Shown in pieces: positions 44,020 to 52,186 of a stretch of DNA of 64,000 nt. A program made the translations under genes and the position numbers. Under the pieces are notes generated by a model. It made no database searches. It was not told the origin of the DNA and saw only the letters and a list, made by a program, of their open reading frames with translations. Within the stretch, counting starts at the first letter, position 1. Each line of letters starts with the position of its first letter. This stretch comes from Sporosarcina koreensis. Its GTDB lineage: Bacteria > Bacillota > Bacilli > Bacillales_A > Planococcaceae. The DNA lies in NCBI RefSeq assembly GCF_000826145.2, contig NZ_LN651336.1, positions 167,501 through 231,500 on the forward strand. The letters are read 5' to 3'.

Positions 44020-44792
44020 GCACGTTATGGAAAAAAGGATGGCGGCCCGCTGCGGTCCTCATCCTTTTGCTCTTTCTGTGGGAAGCTGCTGTCCGGCTGT
44101 TCAGCGTTCCCGCCTGGCTTCTCCCCAGACCGTCAGGGATTGTGGCAGAAGCTGTGACTGGTTCGGCACTTTATTTACCGCACATCGTATCGACGATCAC
44201 CTTGTCCGCCGCCGGCTATTTCGCGGGGCTTACAGTCGGCATCGGCACAGCTGTCGTCCTGTTCCGTGCGCCGGCGCTGCAGCAGGCGTTCTACCCGCTG
44301 CTCATCCTCTCGCAGAACATCCCGGTGATCGTCCTGGCACCGCTTCTGGTCATCTGGTTCGGCTTCGGCATCCTGCCGAAAGTGATCGTCATTACACTCG
44401 TCTGTTTCTTTCCGGTTACGATCGCCGCACTGGATGGGTTCCGCCAGACGGACCGCGATATGCTTCACTATCTGAAGATGATCGGTGCCTCGGACCGGCA
44501 GATTTTCTGGAAACTGCAATGGCCGCATGCGCTTCCTTCCCTATTCTCGGGACTGAAGATTGCTGCAACCTACAGTGTCATGGGCGCTGTCATTTCGGAA
44601 TGGCTCGGCGCAAGCAAGGGCATCGGTGTCTATATGACCCTTGCCTCTTCATCGTTCAAGACGGACCGGGTATTTGTCGCGATTGTTCTGATCATGGTGC
44701 TGAGCCTTCTCTATTTCGGGCTCATATCCATGGTTGAAAAAGCCGTGCTCCGTACACGCGGCAAAGGAGGGACTGCAGATGGCGCAGCTTGA
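44016..44792 (+). CDS. thiX: ABC transporter permease for thiamine precursors, ThiX-like
   Basis: 258 residues with about six membrane helices. The SsuC/ThiX/TauC-type EAA loop lies near YLKMIGASDRQIFWKLQWPHALPSLFSGLK. The start is TTG overlapping the preceding stop, with GGAGAAG upstream. It overlaps thiZ by 14 bases. Specificity is taken from operon context and riboswitch control. Confidence 0.9.
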   Translation: MSTLWKKGWRPAAVLILLLFLWEAAVRLFSVPAWLLPRPSGIVAEAVTGSALYLPHIVSTITLSAAGYFAGLTVGIGTAVVLFRAPALQQAFYPLLILSQNIPVIVLAPLLVIWFGFGILPKVIVITLVCFFPVTIAALDGFRQTDRDMLHYLKMIGASDRQIFWKLQWPHALPSLFSGLKIAATYSVMGAVISEWLGASKGIGVYMTLASSSFKTDRVFVAIVLIMVLSLLYFGLISMVEKAVLRTRGKGGTADGAA

Positions 44793-45531
44793 ACTGCATA
44801 ACATAGCGAAGTCGTACGGAACGAACCATGTCCTTGATGCAATTTCGCTGACTGTCGGTGATGGTGAATTCGTCTCAGTCCTCGGTCCGTCGGGGAGCGG
44901 AAAAAGTACGATCTTCCAGCTGATCGGCGGCTTGTATCCGCCCGACAGCGGCACGATATCCCTCGATGGAACGGTAGTGAACGGATCGAGAGGCCATATC
45001 AGCTACATGCCCCAGAGCCCCGCGCTGTTCCCGTGGCGCACCGTACTGCAGAATGTGCAGCTCAGTGCGGAAATCGCAGGCACTGCACAGGATACGGAGA
45101 AGACGCTCGGCCTGATACAGAGCGCCGGTCTTGCAGGCTATGAGCATGCGTACCCCGGTGAATTATCGGGCGGCATGAAGCAGCGTGTGTCGTTCATCCG
45201 GAGTCTGAATGCGCCGCAGCCGATCATCTGCCTCGACGAACCGTTTTCGGCGCTCGATGAATTCACACGCCTTGAAATGCAGCAGTGGCTGCTGTCCATC
45301 TGGGAAGCGAACCGGAAGTCGATCCTGTTCATCACCCATGATATCGACGAAGCCCTGTTCCTTTCCGACCGGATTCTCGTGCTGTCGAACAAACCCGCAG
45401 TGGTGAAACGGGATCTGACTGTACCGTTCGCACGGCCGCGATCCGAGGAGCTGCTGCTCAGTGAAGAGTTCCTCCAGCTGAAACGCGATATCTACGATGA
45501 TCTCCGAAAAGAAATACATTCCAGCAACTGA
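44779..45531 (+). CDS. thiZ: ABC transporter ATP-binding protein for thiamine precursors, ThiZ-like
   Basis: 250 residues. Walker A is GPSGSGKST, the Q-loop is MPQSPALFPWRT, the signature is LSGGMKQRV and Walker B is IICLDEPFSALD. It is of the SsuB/TauB/NitT class that energises pyrimidine, nitrate and sulfonate uptake. The start is the ATG behind AAAGGAGGG. Last gene of the TPP-controlled operon. Confidence 0.92.
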   Translation: MAQLELHNIAKSYGTNHVLDAISLTVGDGEFVSVLGPSGSGKSTIFQLIGGLYPPDSGTISLDGTVVNGSRGHISYMPQSPALFPWRTVLQNVQLSAEIAGTAQDTEKTLGLIQSAGLAGYEHAYPGELSGGMKQRVSFIRSLNAPQPIICLDEPFSALDEFTRLEMQQWLLSIWEANRKSILFITHDIDEALFLSDRILVLSNKPAVVKRDLTVPFARPRSEELLLSEEFLQLKRDIYDDLRKEIHSSN

Positions 45532-45594
45532 CAGGTTTACCCTGCTTCCGCTTACGGGAATGGAGTACTACTAAGTTGTTGGGGAGAGATTGCT

Positions 45595-45714
45595 ATGAAA
45601 CTGACCAAAGTCGTGAAAAGTGCGATCAAATGGGGACCGATCATCCTGCCGGTCGTCATGAAATTCATGAATGACAAAAAAGAACAGAACAGGCCTGCAG
45701 GACGCAGACGCTGA
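45595..45714 (+). CDS. Small basic protein with one hydrophobic segment
   Basis: 39 residues: KLTKVVKSAIKWGPIILPVVMKF followed by a charged tail MNDKKEQNRPAGRRR. GGGGAGAG precedes the ATG and a terminator follows, so it is likely expressed, but there is no family assignment. It may be membrane-associated. Confidence 0.6.
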   Translation: MKLTKVVKSAIKWGPIILPVVMKFMNDKKEQNRPAGRRR

Positions 45715-45764
45715 AAAAAAGCTGTCCGGGAATCCAGTCGGATTTCCGGGCAGCTTTTTGTATA
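45714..45764. terminator. Bidirectional terminator before the FtsH-like gene
   Basis: AAAAAAAGCTGTCCGGGAAT pairs with ATTTCCGGGCAGCTTTTTG. Confidence 0.9.
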
Positions 45765-45772
45765 GTTCTTAT

Positions 45773-47497
45773 TCAGACGAGTACCGCTTCTTTCTTTTCA
45801 CCGCAGACGAGGGCGTGCACTTCCTCACCGTCCAGCGTCTCTTTCTTATACAATTCCGTCACCAGGTTCTCGAATTGCACGGCATGCCCCGTGATGAGCT
45901 CTTCGGTACGTTTGACAGCCGTATCGAAGATCTCCTGCATTCTCTTCTCTTTATCCGTATTGCTGAATGTCAGGGTGAAGCCATCCTGCAGCAGGCCGGT
46001 ATCCACCATCTTGCCGATGATGTCTTTCGCCTGCTCGACGTCTCCGCTCACTCCGATGCTGTGCTCTCCGAGATAGAGACGTTCCGCGATACCGCCGCCG
46101 AGGATCATACTCACCTGGTCGAGCAGTTCGCTGGCCGTCTGCAAGTGCAGCTCCTTTTGGATGGGAGCTACATAGCCGAGCGCCTGCCCCCGCGGAATGA
46201 TAGTCGCCTTGCGGACGGAGTGCGGCTTTGTGAGGGCCGAAATAAGGGCGTGGCCCGATTCGTGGATCGCCACACGGCGTTTCGTCAGCGGATCGTTCAG
46301 CGTGCGGGACGTATTCCCAAGAATCGTACGGTCGATGGCGAAATCCATATCACTTTTATCGATTTCCGTCCGGCCTTCCCGGATTGCCCGTTTGCTCGCA
46401 GTCGTAAACAATGCACTGATCTGGGCACCTGAAAAACCGAATGTGCTTTCCGCAAGCATGTCGAGGGAGGCTGCGACGTTCGGCGCGAGCGCCTTGCCTT
46501 TCGTATGGATATCCATGATCTCACGCCGGCCGACAGTGTCGGGCAGCGGCACCTGGAATGTGTAATCGATCCGGCCGGGACGCAGGAACGCTTCGTCGAG
46601 CATGTCCTTCCGGTTGGTCGCCGCGATGAACAGGACGCCTTCGTTATCCGATCCGCCATCCAGCTGGACGAGCAGTTCCGTCAGCGTCTTTTCCCCTTCT
46701 TCCCCGCCGTGCGCCTTCCGTTTGCCGGCAAGTGCGTCGACTTCATCGATAAAGATCACCGCGTTGCTCTGCTTGCGGGCGTTCTGGAATAGTGTCCGGA
46801 CACGGGAAGCACCAACACCCACGAACAGTTCCGTGAAGGCGGCCCCGCTTGACGAGTAGAACGAAGCACCGATTTCGTGTGCAATCGCCTGAGCGAGGAG
46901 GGTCTTACCTGTTCCTGGAGGTCCTTCGAGCAAAATACCTTTCGGCGCTTTTACTCCAAGGGCAGCAGAGCGTGTTGGATCTTTGATGATTTCCAATGTC
47001 TGGAGAATCTCATCTTTCATCTCTTGCGACAGGCCGCCGATATCATTCAGCGTGATATCGGGGAGCGGCGTTTCCTTCGAAGCGCTGTGCTTCATGGATG
47101 AGGCGCCGACCCCGAGCTTCCCTTTCCGCTGGAGGACGAAGAACGTCAGCAGGGCCGCCAGCAGAAGCCCCGCCACGATATAACCTGAGGCATTGCTGCC
47201 CGAATAGGTGTAGGAAACATTATATGTTTTGACAAGCTGCTCCGCCAGTTCGCTTGCAGGACGGACGTTTGTCACATACAGGCCGCTTTCTGTCTGCAGA
47301 TAGAGTTTGCCTGATGAGGTCTCTTTTAGTGAAGCTTTGTCGGTCGCAGCCGCCAGCTTCTGCTCGAGTGAGGCATAGGACACCGGGTTTGCACGATGGG
47401 CATCACTGGTCAGCCAGAAAAAAACCGATGCCGCGCCAATGACTAACAGGGACAGGATGATATAAACTTTTGAAGCAGTCGATTTCCCGAACTTCAA
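45773..47497 (-). CDS. FtsH-like membrane AAA+ zinc metalloprotease (paralogue)
   Basis: 574 residues, shorter than housekeeping FtsH (about 640). Two membrane helices (about residues 11-30 and 105-122) flank an extracytoplasmic part. The AAA domain has Walker A GPPGTGKT (192-199), Walker B VIFIDEVDA and FVGVGASRVRTLF. The protease has HESGH at 412-416, with D486 in SGDVEQA as the probable third zinc ligand, so both activities look intact. The start is TTG nine bases after AAGGAG. The open frame extends 20 codons upstream but without a ribosome site. The low-complexity C-terminal extension of FtsH is missing. Substrates unknown. Confidence 0.9.
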   Translation of the reverse strand: MKFGKSTASKVYIILSLLVIGAASVFFWLTSDAHRANPVSYASLEQKLAAATDKASLKETSSGKLYLQTESGLYVTNVRPASELAEQLVKTYNVSYTYSGSNASGYIVAGLLLAALLTFFVLQRKGKLGVGASSMKHSASKETPLPDITLNDIGGLSQEMKDEILQTLEIIKDPTRSAALGVKAPKGILLEGPPGTGKTLLAQAIAHEIGASFYSSSGAAFTELFVGVGASRVRTLFQNARKQSNAVIFIDEVDALAGKRKAHGGEEGEKTLTELLVQLDGGSDNEGVLFIAATNRKDMLDEAFLRPGRIDYTFQVPLPDTVGRREIMDIHTKGKALAPNVAASLDMLAESTFGFSGAQISALFTTASKRAIREGRTEIDKSDMDFAIDRTILGNTSRTLNDPLTKRRVAIHESGHALISALTKPHSVRKATIIPRGQALGYVAPIQKELHLQTASELLDQVSMILGGGIAERLYLGEHSIGVSGDVEQAKDIIGKMVDTGLLQDGFTLTFSNTDKEKRMQEIFDTAVKRTEELITGHAVQFENLVTELYKKETLDGEEVHALVCGEKKEAVLV

Positions 47498-47827
47498 ATA
47501 CTCCAGCTCCTTAACTAAGATACTTTCATTATAGGGAGTTCCCTGAGGAAAAGACAACCAATTTTTTGCATTATCCTTGTCGATTACGTGAACTTTTATT
47601 TAACATAAAAAGAATAGCTGCCGACTGGCGGTATTCCAGGTCCGGATGCCTCATTGAGCAGACGGTAAAGCGTCCGGACACCCTATTTTGCCGGCTGACC
47701 GATTCTAACGGGAAACAGCCAAACAATACCATTGCATTTTTCCGCAGTCAGGCGTAAGATAAGTCCATAAGCTGCATTGTACGTATTCCCATAAAGTTTT
47801 AACCTTTAAGCTGTAAAAGGGAGTTTT

Positions 47828-47997
47828 ATATAGGACTGGAAATGGCAAGCCGGCCAGCTGACTGGCCGGACGGACAGGAAGAGTCCTGCGAACACCCACT
47901 TTGAGGAGTGGTGGTTTAAAACTTTCTATGTATTGCAATACGGCAAAGGCGGCCATATCAAAAACGCACTTCCCTTCGCGGGCAGTGCGTTTTTTTG
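47828..47997 (+). ncRNA. Candidate structured small RNA ending in a terminator (family not recognised)
   Basis: A 610-base gap between the FtsH-like gene and a small minus-strand gene holds this element. ATGGC (47842-47846) can pair with GCCAT (47952-47956) to close a multibranch fold. The perfect arm CCGGCCAG-CTGA-CTGGCCGG occupies 47850-47869, then CAGGA-AGAG-TCCTG, then CCACT/AGTGG (47896-47911), then the small GTAT-TGCA-ATAC. A terminator follows at 47960-47997 (ACGCACT, inner CCC/GGG, AGTGCGT, seven T). No reading frame follows on the plus strand. It matches no riboswitch, 6S, tmRNA or SRP signature I know. Boundaries and promoter are uncertain. The rest of the gap upstream holds only a GTCCGGA/TCCGGAC hairpin around 47650-47682. 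Confidence 0.5.
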
Positions 47998-48107
47998 TTT
48001 TTCAGTTATGCCAGAACTTCAAAAATATCCGGGATACCAGATGCCCCGGGGACTGCTATGCTTCCCAGCCACAGCGGACAGCCGGCGGACTGGTCTGGCA
48101 TCCCGGT

Positions 48108-48332
48108 TCATGCTTCACCATCTGCGGGCGGCAAATTATACGGAAAGACGTTCAGCCCGTCATGGGTGCAATGGGAACAAGAGATATAGCGTTCCGTCTT
48201 CTTCAAGTACTCGATCTTTTCCTCGGAATCCGTGAATTCCCGTGCGTCCGAAGGCGTACCGATGAATCCGCACGCGTCCCCGGCTTTTGCGCCGTTATGG
48301 ATTTTTTTGTTAAAATGGTCGATGAAATACAT
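48108..48332 (-). CDS. Small hypothetical protein with a CSHC motif
   Basis: 74 residues: MYFIDHFNKKIHNGAKAGDACGFIG at the start (read in two parts), a charged helix EEKIEYLKKTERYI, then CSHCTHDG and a C-terminal VFPYNLPPADGE. The ATG follows GAGAGGCTGGG. CSHC with C21 and His residues could bind a metal. Codon use looks like coding sequence, but I know no homologue. A competing frame at 48203-48394 looks less natural. Confidence 0.5.
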   Translation of the reverse strand: MYFIDHFNKKIHNGAKAGDACGFIGTPSDAREFTDSEEKIEYLKKTERYISCSHCTHDGLNVFPYNLPPADGEA

Positions 48333-48360
48333 ACCGATCCCAGCCTCTCATACATAATAA

Positions 48361-48409
48361 AAATAAAAACGCCAAAAAGAATGAACTGAATCATTCTTTT
48401 TGGCGTTAT
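48361..48409 (-). terminator. Long perfect hairpin terminator
   Basis: AACGCCAAAAAGAATGA pairs perfectly with its complement around ACTGAA. Read on the minus strand it ends in TTTTTATTTTT, so it stops transcripts from the DUF2294 gene; the 150 bases between them hold nothing I recognise. Confidence 0.85.
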
Positions 48410-48561
48410 TGCCAGCTCTATTGTCTGGAATACTCAGCCTGCGCTATAGTGTGCCTTTATGCACGAATGGTACCTATCATTGTGATAAGTCTACCCTATC
48501 TATATTGGATAAAAAAGAGGACTCGCAGATAATTTACTCTGTTCGCCCAGTGCACTATTAC

Positions 48562-49263
48562 TCACGTTTCCGTACGGGCCGGCCCCAAAATGAAAACGAT
48601 ATAGCCGACATCCAGATCGAATTCCCAATCCATGTAAACTTCCTCGATATCCCGCCTCAAGATCGGTTCAAGTCCCGCCTCTTTGAACAGTTTCCGCTCC
48701 AGCGGCCGCTTGACGAGCCGCAGCACTTCATCGTAGCCCTGCCGGACAAGCTCTTTCTCGATTTCCACTAGAATATCAGCCCGCTTGATGAGCACTGTTC
48801 GGTCATTCAGCCAGAAACTGTCTAAAAAGCCAGGGACCTTCTGCGATTTGGCATTTGCCTGTGCGACGCGCTTATGTAATTCTTCTTTATCCACCTCGTC
48901 AGGCCAGCTGAAGCCGTTTTCTTCCGGCGCCGCTCCTGTCAGCCCAATGATGATACCGGTGCGTTCGTCCAAGTTCCAATCCGCAAACAAGTCGGTGACT
49001 GTGTCTCCGAGCTGCTCCCCCAGACCTTCCATCAGAAGCGGACCGATTTCCTGCATGAGCAGATCCCGCGTTTCGAGAATACGCTTCTCTTCCCCCTGTC
49101 TGCAGAGGATCGCTTCCATGGGCGCCATGAATCCTTTCAGATGCATGACGACGTAGGGTTTTTGAATCGTCACGCGTATCGATGTCGGTCCTTTTCCGAA
49201 GTGCGTTCTGAGAAAAGTTGAAAGAAATCCTGTAATATTGGCTTCCGTACTTTTTCCACTCAC
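48562..49263 (-). CDS. DUF2294 family protein
   Basis: 233 residues, probably two copies of the DUF2294 domain: the first around GFLSTFLRTHFGKGPTSIRV and LFADWNLDERTGIIIGLTG, the second around FLDSFWLNDRTVLIKRADIL and VYMDWEFDLDVGYIVFILG. The repeated D-W-x-x-D...G-x-I-x-x-x-L-G pattern shows the duplication. It starts at GTG behind GGAGGGGGG. Function unknown; relatives in Bacillus sit near formate dehydrogenase genes, which are not seen here. Confidence 0.8.
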   Translation of the reverse strand: MSGKSTEANITGFLSTFLRTHFGKGPTSIRVTIQKPYVVMHLKGFMAPMEAILCRQGEEKRILETRDLLMQEIGPLLMEGLGEQLGDTVTDLFADWNLDERTGIIIGLTGAAPEENGFSWPDEVDKEELHKRVAQANAKSQKVPGFLDSFWLNDRTVLIKRADILVEIEKELVRQGYDEVLRLVKRPLERKLFKEAGLEPILRRDIEEVYMDWEFDLDVGYIVFILGPARTET

Positions 49264-49316
49264 AGTGACTCCCCCCTCCCTCACCGGACTCACCAGCCGC
49301 CCCGTGTTATACCGCG

Positions 49317-50123
49317 TTATTGGAACGCAGCAAGAATTTCATCCTTTTTCAGCAATCCGGCAGCAATGAGCCCTTTGGCGATCCCATCGTTCGAACACGT
49401 ATCCGTGATCAGGTCCGCCTGTTCCTTCAACTCCGGAAGGGCATTTCCCATCGCGATGCCAGTGCCGACATACTCGAGCATTTCAAAGTCGTTCGGACCA
49501 TCCCCGAACGCATAGCTGTTCTCTGTACGGATTCCGGTGTGCTCCATCACTTTCAGGATGCCGACCGCTTTCGAGGCTCCTGCCGGCAGCATGTCGACCG
49601 CGTTATTGCTCCAGCGGATGAACGAATAGTCCGGGTAGCGTTCCTTATACAGGTCCATATCCTCTTCTGAACAGTACACTTGGATCTGATGGACCGGCGA
49701 TTTGCGGAACACTTCCTCGTCCACTTCCGGATAGCCGATCTTCAGTCCGCCGAGACTTCCTTGGATGAATGCGTGATCCGCCACGTTGGCCGCGAACTGA
49801 TCATGGTTCGAATACGTAATGCCGTGCCCTTGTTCTTTCGCAAGCCCGGTCACTTCCGCCAGCATTTCTGCATCCATCGGGTTCGAGAAGATCTCCTGGC
49901 CTTCGAAAACCACATGCTGGCCGTTCATGGACACATAGGAGTCGAACTCGAGGTCCTTTGTCAGCTGTCTGAACATGAACGGGGAGCGTCCGGTGCAGAT
50001 GACCGTGATGATCCCTTTTTTCCTCAATGCATGAAGAGCTTCCTTCGTGGAAGGCAGTATTGTTTTGTCCTCACTCATCAGCGTACCGTCCAAATCGAAA
50101 AATACAATTTTACGTTCTGTCAA
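49317..50123 (-). CDS. Cof-type HAD-IIB phosphatase
   Basis: 268 residues. Motif I is FFDLDGTLM, motif II ICTGRSP, motif III the Lys in AGASKAVGI and motif IV AFGDGPNDFEML. The C2B cap lies in the middle. Such enzymes dephosphorylate sugar phosphates, FMN or pyridoxal phosphate; substrate unknown. It starts with TTG behind AAGGAGG. Confidence 0.9.
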   Translation of the reverse strand: MTERKIVFFDLDGTLMSEDKTILPSTKEALHALRKKGIITVICTGRSPFMFRQLTKDLEFDSYVSMNGQHVVFEGQEIFSNPMDAEMLAEVTGLAKEQGHGITYSNHDQFAANVADHAFIQGSLGGLKIGYPEVDEEVFRKSPVHQIQVYCSEEDMDLYKERYPDYSFIRWSNNAVDMLPAGASKAVGILKVMEHTGIRTENSYAFGDGPNDFEMLEYVGTGIAMGNALPELKEQADLITDTCSNDGIAKGLIAAGLLKKDEILAAFQ

Positions 50124-50243
50124 TTTTGTTCCTCCTTGCCGAAACGCCTTTTTCCGTTTCCGTCATCTTCCGCCAAGTCTATCTGATGAGGCTGTCGGGA
50201 AGCAACTTCCGTGATTCCGCCGTCCCCGTCATTATAAAGTTAC

Positions 50244-51098
50244 TCAGTTTATTTTCTGGAATACGAACCGGTCTTTCAGCGCCTGCCGCAGGGAACTGTA
50301 AGTAGAAATCGAAGTGAAATCCAGTCCCAGCTGAATGGATGTCTGCGCAATCTCAGGACGGATTCCGGTTATCGTCGCTTTCACGCCGAGAAGACTGAGC
50401 ACTTGGATCACTTCATAGATTTGGTTCGCTACCATCGTGTCGATGATCGATACCCCCGACAAATCAATGAAAAGATGCAATATATTCAATTCCGCGCACT
50501 TTTCCGGGACGGTTTCCAAAATCATCTTTGCACGGTCCGTATCGATATCCCCTACGAGCGGCAGGATCCCGACCGTCTCATTCACCTGGATGATCGGCGA
50601 ACTGAGCTCATGGATCAGGCTCTGCTGGGCAGTGAGCCGAGTCGTCATCAATTTATAGTATTGTTCGGTGAATGCTGTAAGCAGTTCATCGAAGGCAAGA
50701 TGGATCGTTTCGCCCCACTGGAGCACTGCCGAATTGGGAATGTCTGTGTCTTCTTCGCCAACGAAACGCTCAATTTTGCGCCAAAATACTTTGCGGACTC
50801 GGCTGATAGCCTCCACAACTTGGTGGATCGGGGTATTCGAAGCGACACGGCTCGCAGCCAGGAGCTGCGCCCATTCCCGTTTGAGTTCATCAAAATTGCC
50901 GGACGGCCCGAGCAGACTGCTGGCAATCGTCCGGTTCGTCATATTATTCTGTTCGCGCAGCATTTTTTCAGCTGCCTCGCCTGCATCAAGAGAGTAGATC
51001 GAGTCTTTCTCCTGATCGCGGAGCGCGAGCCAGTCGTCTGTAATCTCAGTTATCCTATCCATCAGATAGTCATAGACCTTTTTGTTCCAATCAATCAT
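50244..51098 (-). CDS. RsbR-type stressosome co-antagonist
   Basis: 284 residues. The N-terminal half (about 1-150) is helical like the non-heme-globin sensor domain of RsbRA-RD. The C-terminal STAS domain has the family pattern LSSPIIQVNETVGILPLVGDID, LFIDLSGVSIIDTMVANQI and the end LTGIRPEIAQTSIQLGLDF with an equivalent ITGIRPE. RsbR proteins form the stressosome with RsbS and RsbT and control sigma-B. Thr residues at the usual two phospho-sites appear replaced by Ser or other residues near LSSP and SGVS; an alignment is needed to be exact. No rsbS or rsbT in view. Confidence 0.85.
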   Translation of the reverse strand: MIDWNKKVYDYLMDRITEITDDWLALRDQEKDSIYSLDAGEAAEKMLREQNNMTNRTIASSLLGPSGNFDELKREWAQLLAASRVASNTPIHQVVEAISRVRKVFWRKIERFVGEEDTDIPNSAVLQWGETIHLAFDELLTAFTEQYYKLMTTRLTAQQSLIHELSSPIIQVNETVGILPLVGDIDTDRAKMILETVPEKCAELNILHLFIDLSGVSIIDTMVANQIYEVIQVLSLLGVKATITGIRPEIAQTSIQLGLDFTSISTYSSLRQALKDRFVFQKIN

Positions 51099-51174
51099 TA
51101 TAGTTTGCCCCTATTCTTCTGCAATATGTATGTCATCCCGACTCCCATTCTACAGCAGTTTCAATTTTTCTGCA

Positions 51175-51203
51175 GGAAAAAGCCGGAGAGGTTGTCTCCG
51201 GCT
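51175..51203 (-). terminator. Terminator of the 3D/LysM gene
   Basis: On the minus strand AGCCGGAGA, loop CAACC, TCTCCGGCTTTTT. Confidence 0.88.
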
Positions 51204-51205
51204 GG

Positions 51206-52000
51206 TCAGTTCAGTACTTTCACCCGCACTTTTTTAACACCCCAGGCCACAGCTGACGACTGCGACGGAATGAACACATCAATCTTTTGTCCTTTGATGG
51301 CCCCGCCCGTATCTCCGGCAATCGCTTCGCCGTACCCTTCCACCCACACTTTCGAGCCAAGCGGAATGACGGACGGATCGACAGCGATTACTTTAAGACC
51401 TGGATTCGCCCTCAGGTCAATGCCCGTCCTCGTCGTTCCTGAGCATCCGGCGCAATATGCCGTGTAGGCTGTCGCGGTCACGGTAAGCTCTCTTCCCGAC
51501 GGGGCGGAAACCGGGACGGTCGCTGCATTGGATGGCGGCGCAGCAGCCGGCTGTGCAGTCTCTGTCTTCCCTGAAATCGCAATGGTCTGCTTCGGCTCGA
51601 TAGTTGCTGCCTTTACAGCGGCGGTTGTCATCCTGGCCTCATTCGTTGCCGAGCCGGGTGCACTCCGTGCAACATTCAGCGTATCACCTGGGTGAATCAG
51701 ATCACTGGTCAATGCGTTCCAGGCAACAAGTGAATCCAGCGGAACCTTGTGAGCAGCCGCAATCGCAAACAGCGTATCCCCGGCTTTCACTGTATACGTA
51801 AGAGCAGGTTTTTCAATCTCTGCAGCTGTCTGTCCCACTTGCTGTCCGGTGCCAGCCGCTGTCTTGAAGAGGTGGGCCAGCTGTTCGGTCTGTTCCCCTG
51901 TTTTCGGTCCTCCCCGAAAGTCCAGCGGCTCAGCGGATGCAGTGGCTGCAAACAAGGACATCGCCGCCGCGAAAGTAACTAGCTGAAAAATGGTTTTCAA
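51206..52000 (-). CDS. Secreted LysM and 3D-domain cell-wall protein (YocH-like)
   Basis: 264 residues. A signal peptide (ending near ATASAEP) is followed by one LysM domain (YTVKAGDTLFAIAAAHKVP to HPGDTLNV), a low-complexity Ala/Pro/Thr linker and a C-terminal 3D domain with the three conserved Asp (GIDLRANPGLKVIAVDPSVIPLG, AGDTGGAIKGQKIDVFI). This is the YocH/YorM-type layout of putative peptidoglycan hydrolases, often under WalRK control. No clear WalR box was found. It starts with TTG behind AAGGAGG. The 180 bases upstream hold a TTCAGCC/GGCTGAA hairpin. Confidence 0.88.
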   Translation of the reverse strand: MKTIFQLVTFAAAMSLFAATASAEPLDFRGGPKTGEQTEQLAHLFKTAAGTGQQVGQTAAEIEKPALTYTVKAGDTLFAIAAAHKVPLDSLVAWNALTSDLIHPGDTLNVARSAPGSATNEARMTTAAVKAATIEPKQTIAISGKTETAQPAAAPPSNAATVPVSAPSGRELTVTATAYTAYCAGCSGTTRTGIDLRANPGLKVIAVDPSVIPLGSKVWVEGYGEAIAGDTGGAIKGQKIDVFIPSQSSAVAWGVKKVRVKVLN

Positions 52001-52135
52001 ATACGTTCCTCCTTCAATGATTAAAATCTGTGTTCAGCCTGTGCTCCGGCTGAATCTGCTTGTAAGTATTTCCACAGATGCACGTTTTAATCATATTTTC
52101 AGGAAGTCGTTGGGAATGGAGCGGGCTCTGCATGG

Positions 52136-52170
52136 AAAAGAGCAGGCCTCCCATCCGGGAAACCTGCTCC
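52136..52170 (-). terminator. Terminator of msrA
   Basis: On the minus strand GAGCAGG, inner TCCC/GGGA arm, CCTGCTCTTTT. Confidence 0.82.
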
Positions 52171-52186
52171 GGTCTGTCACTTCCTA

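Noticed and set aside
44027-44737. A 236-codon alternative frame overlapping thiX
   Set aside because: It lacks membrane-protein character and family motifs, whereas the overlapping frame has a full permease signature and operon-consistent overlaps.
47828-47997. 6S RNA, tmRNA, SRP RNA or a known riboswitch for the structured element
   Set aside because: Strong local hairpins exclude the rod shape of 6S RNA. No alanyl acceptor or tag frame for tmRNA, no SRP apical loop, and no conserved core of common riboswitches was found.
48203-48394. Alternative small membrane protein on the minus strand
   Set aside because: Its start lies inside a terminator hairpin and its frame becomes Arg/Ser-rich; the overlapping frame at 48108-48332 is more protein-like.
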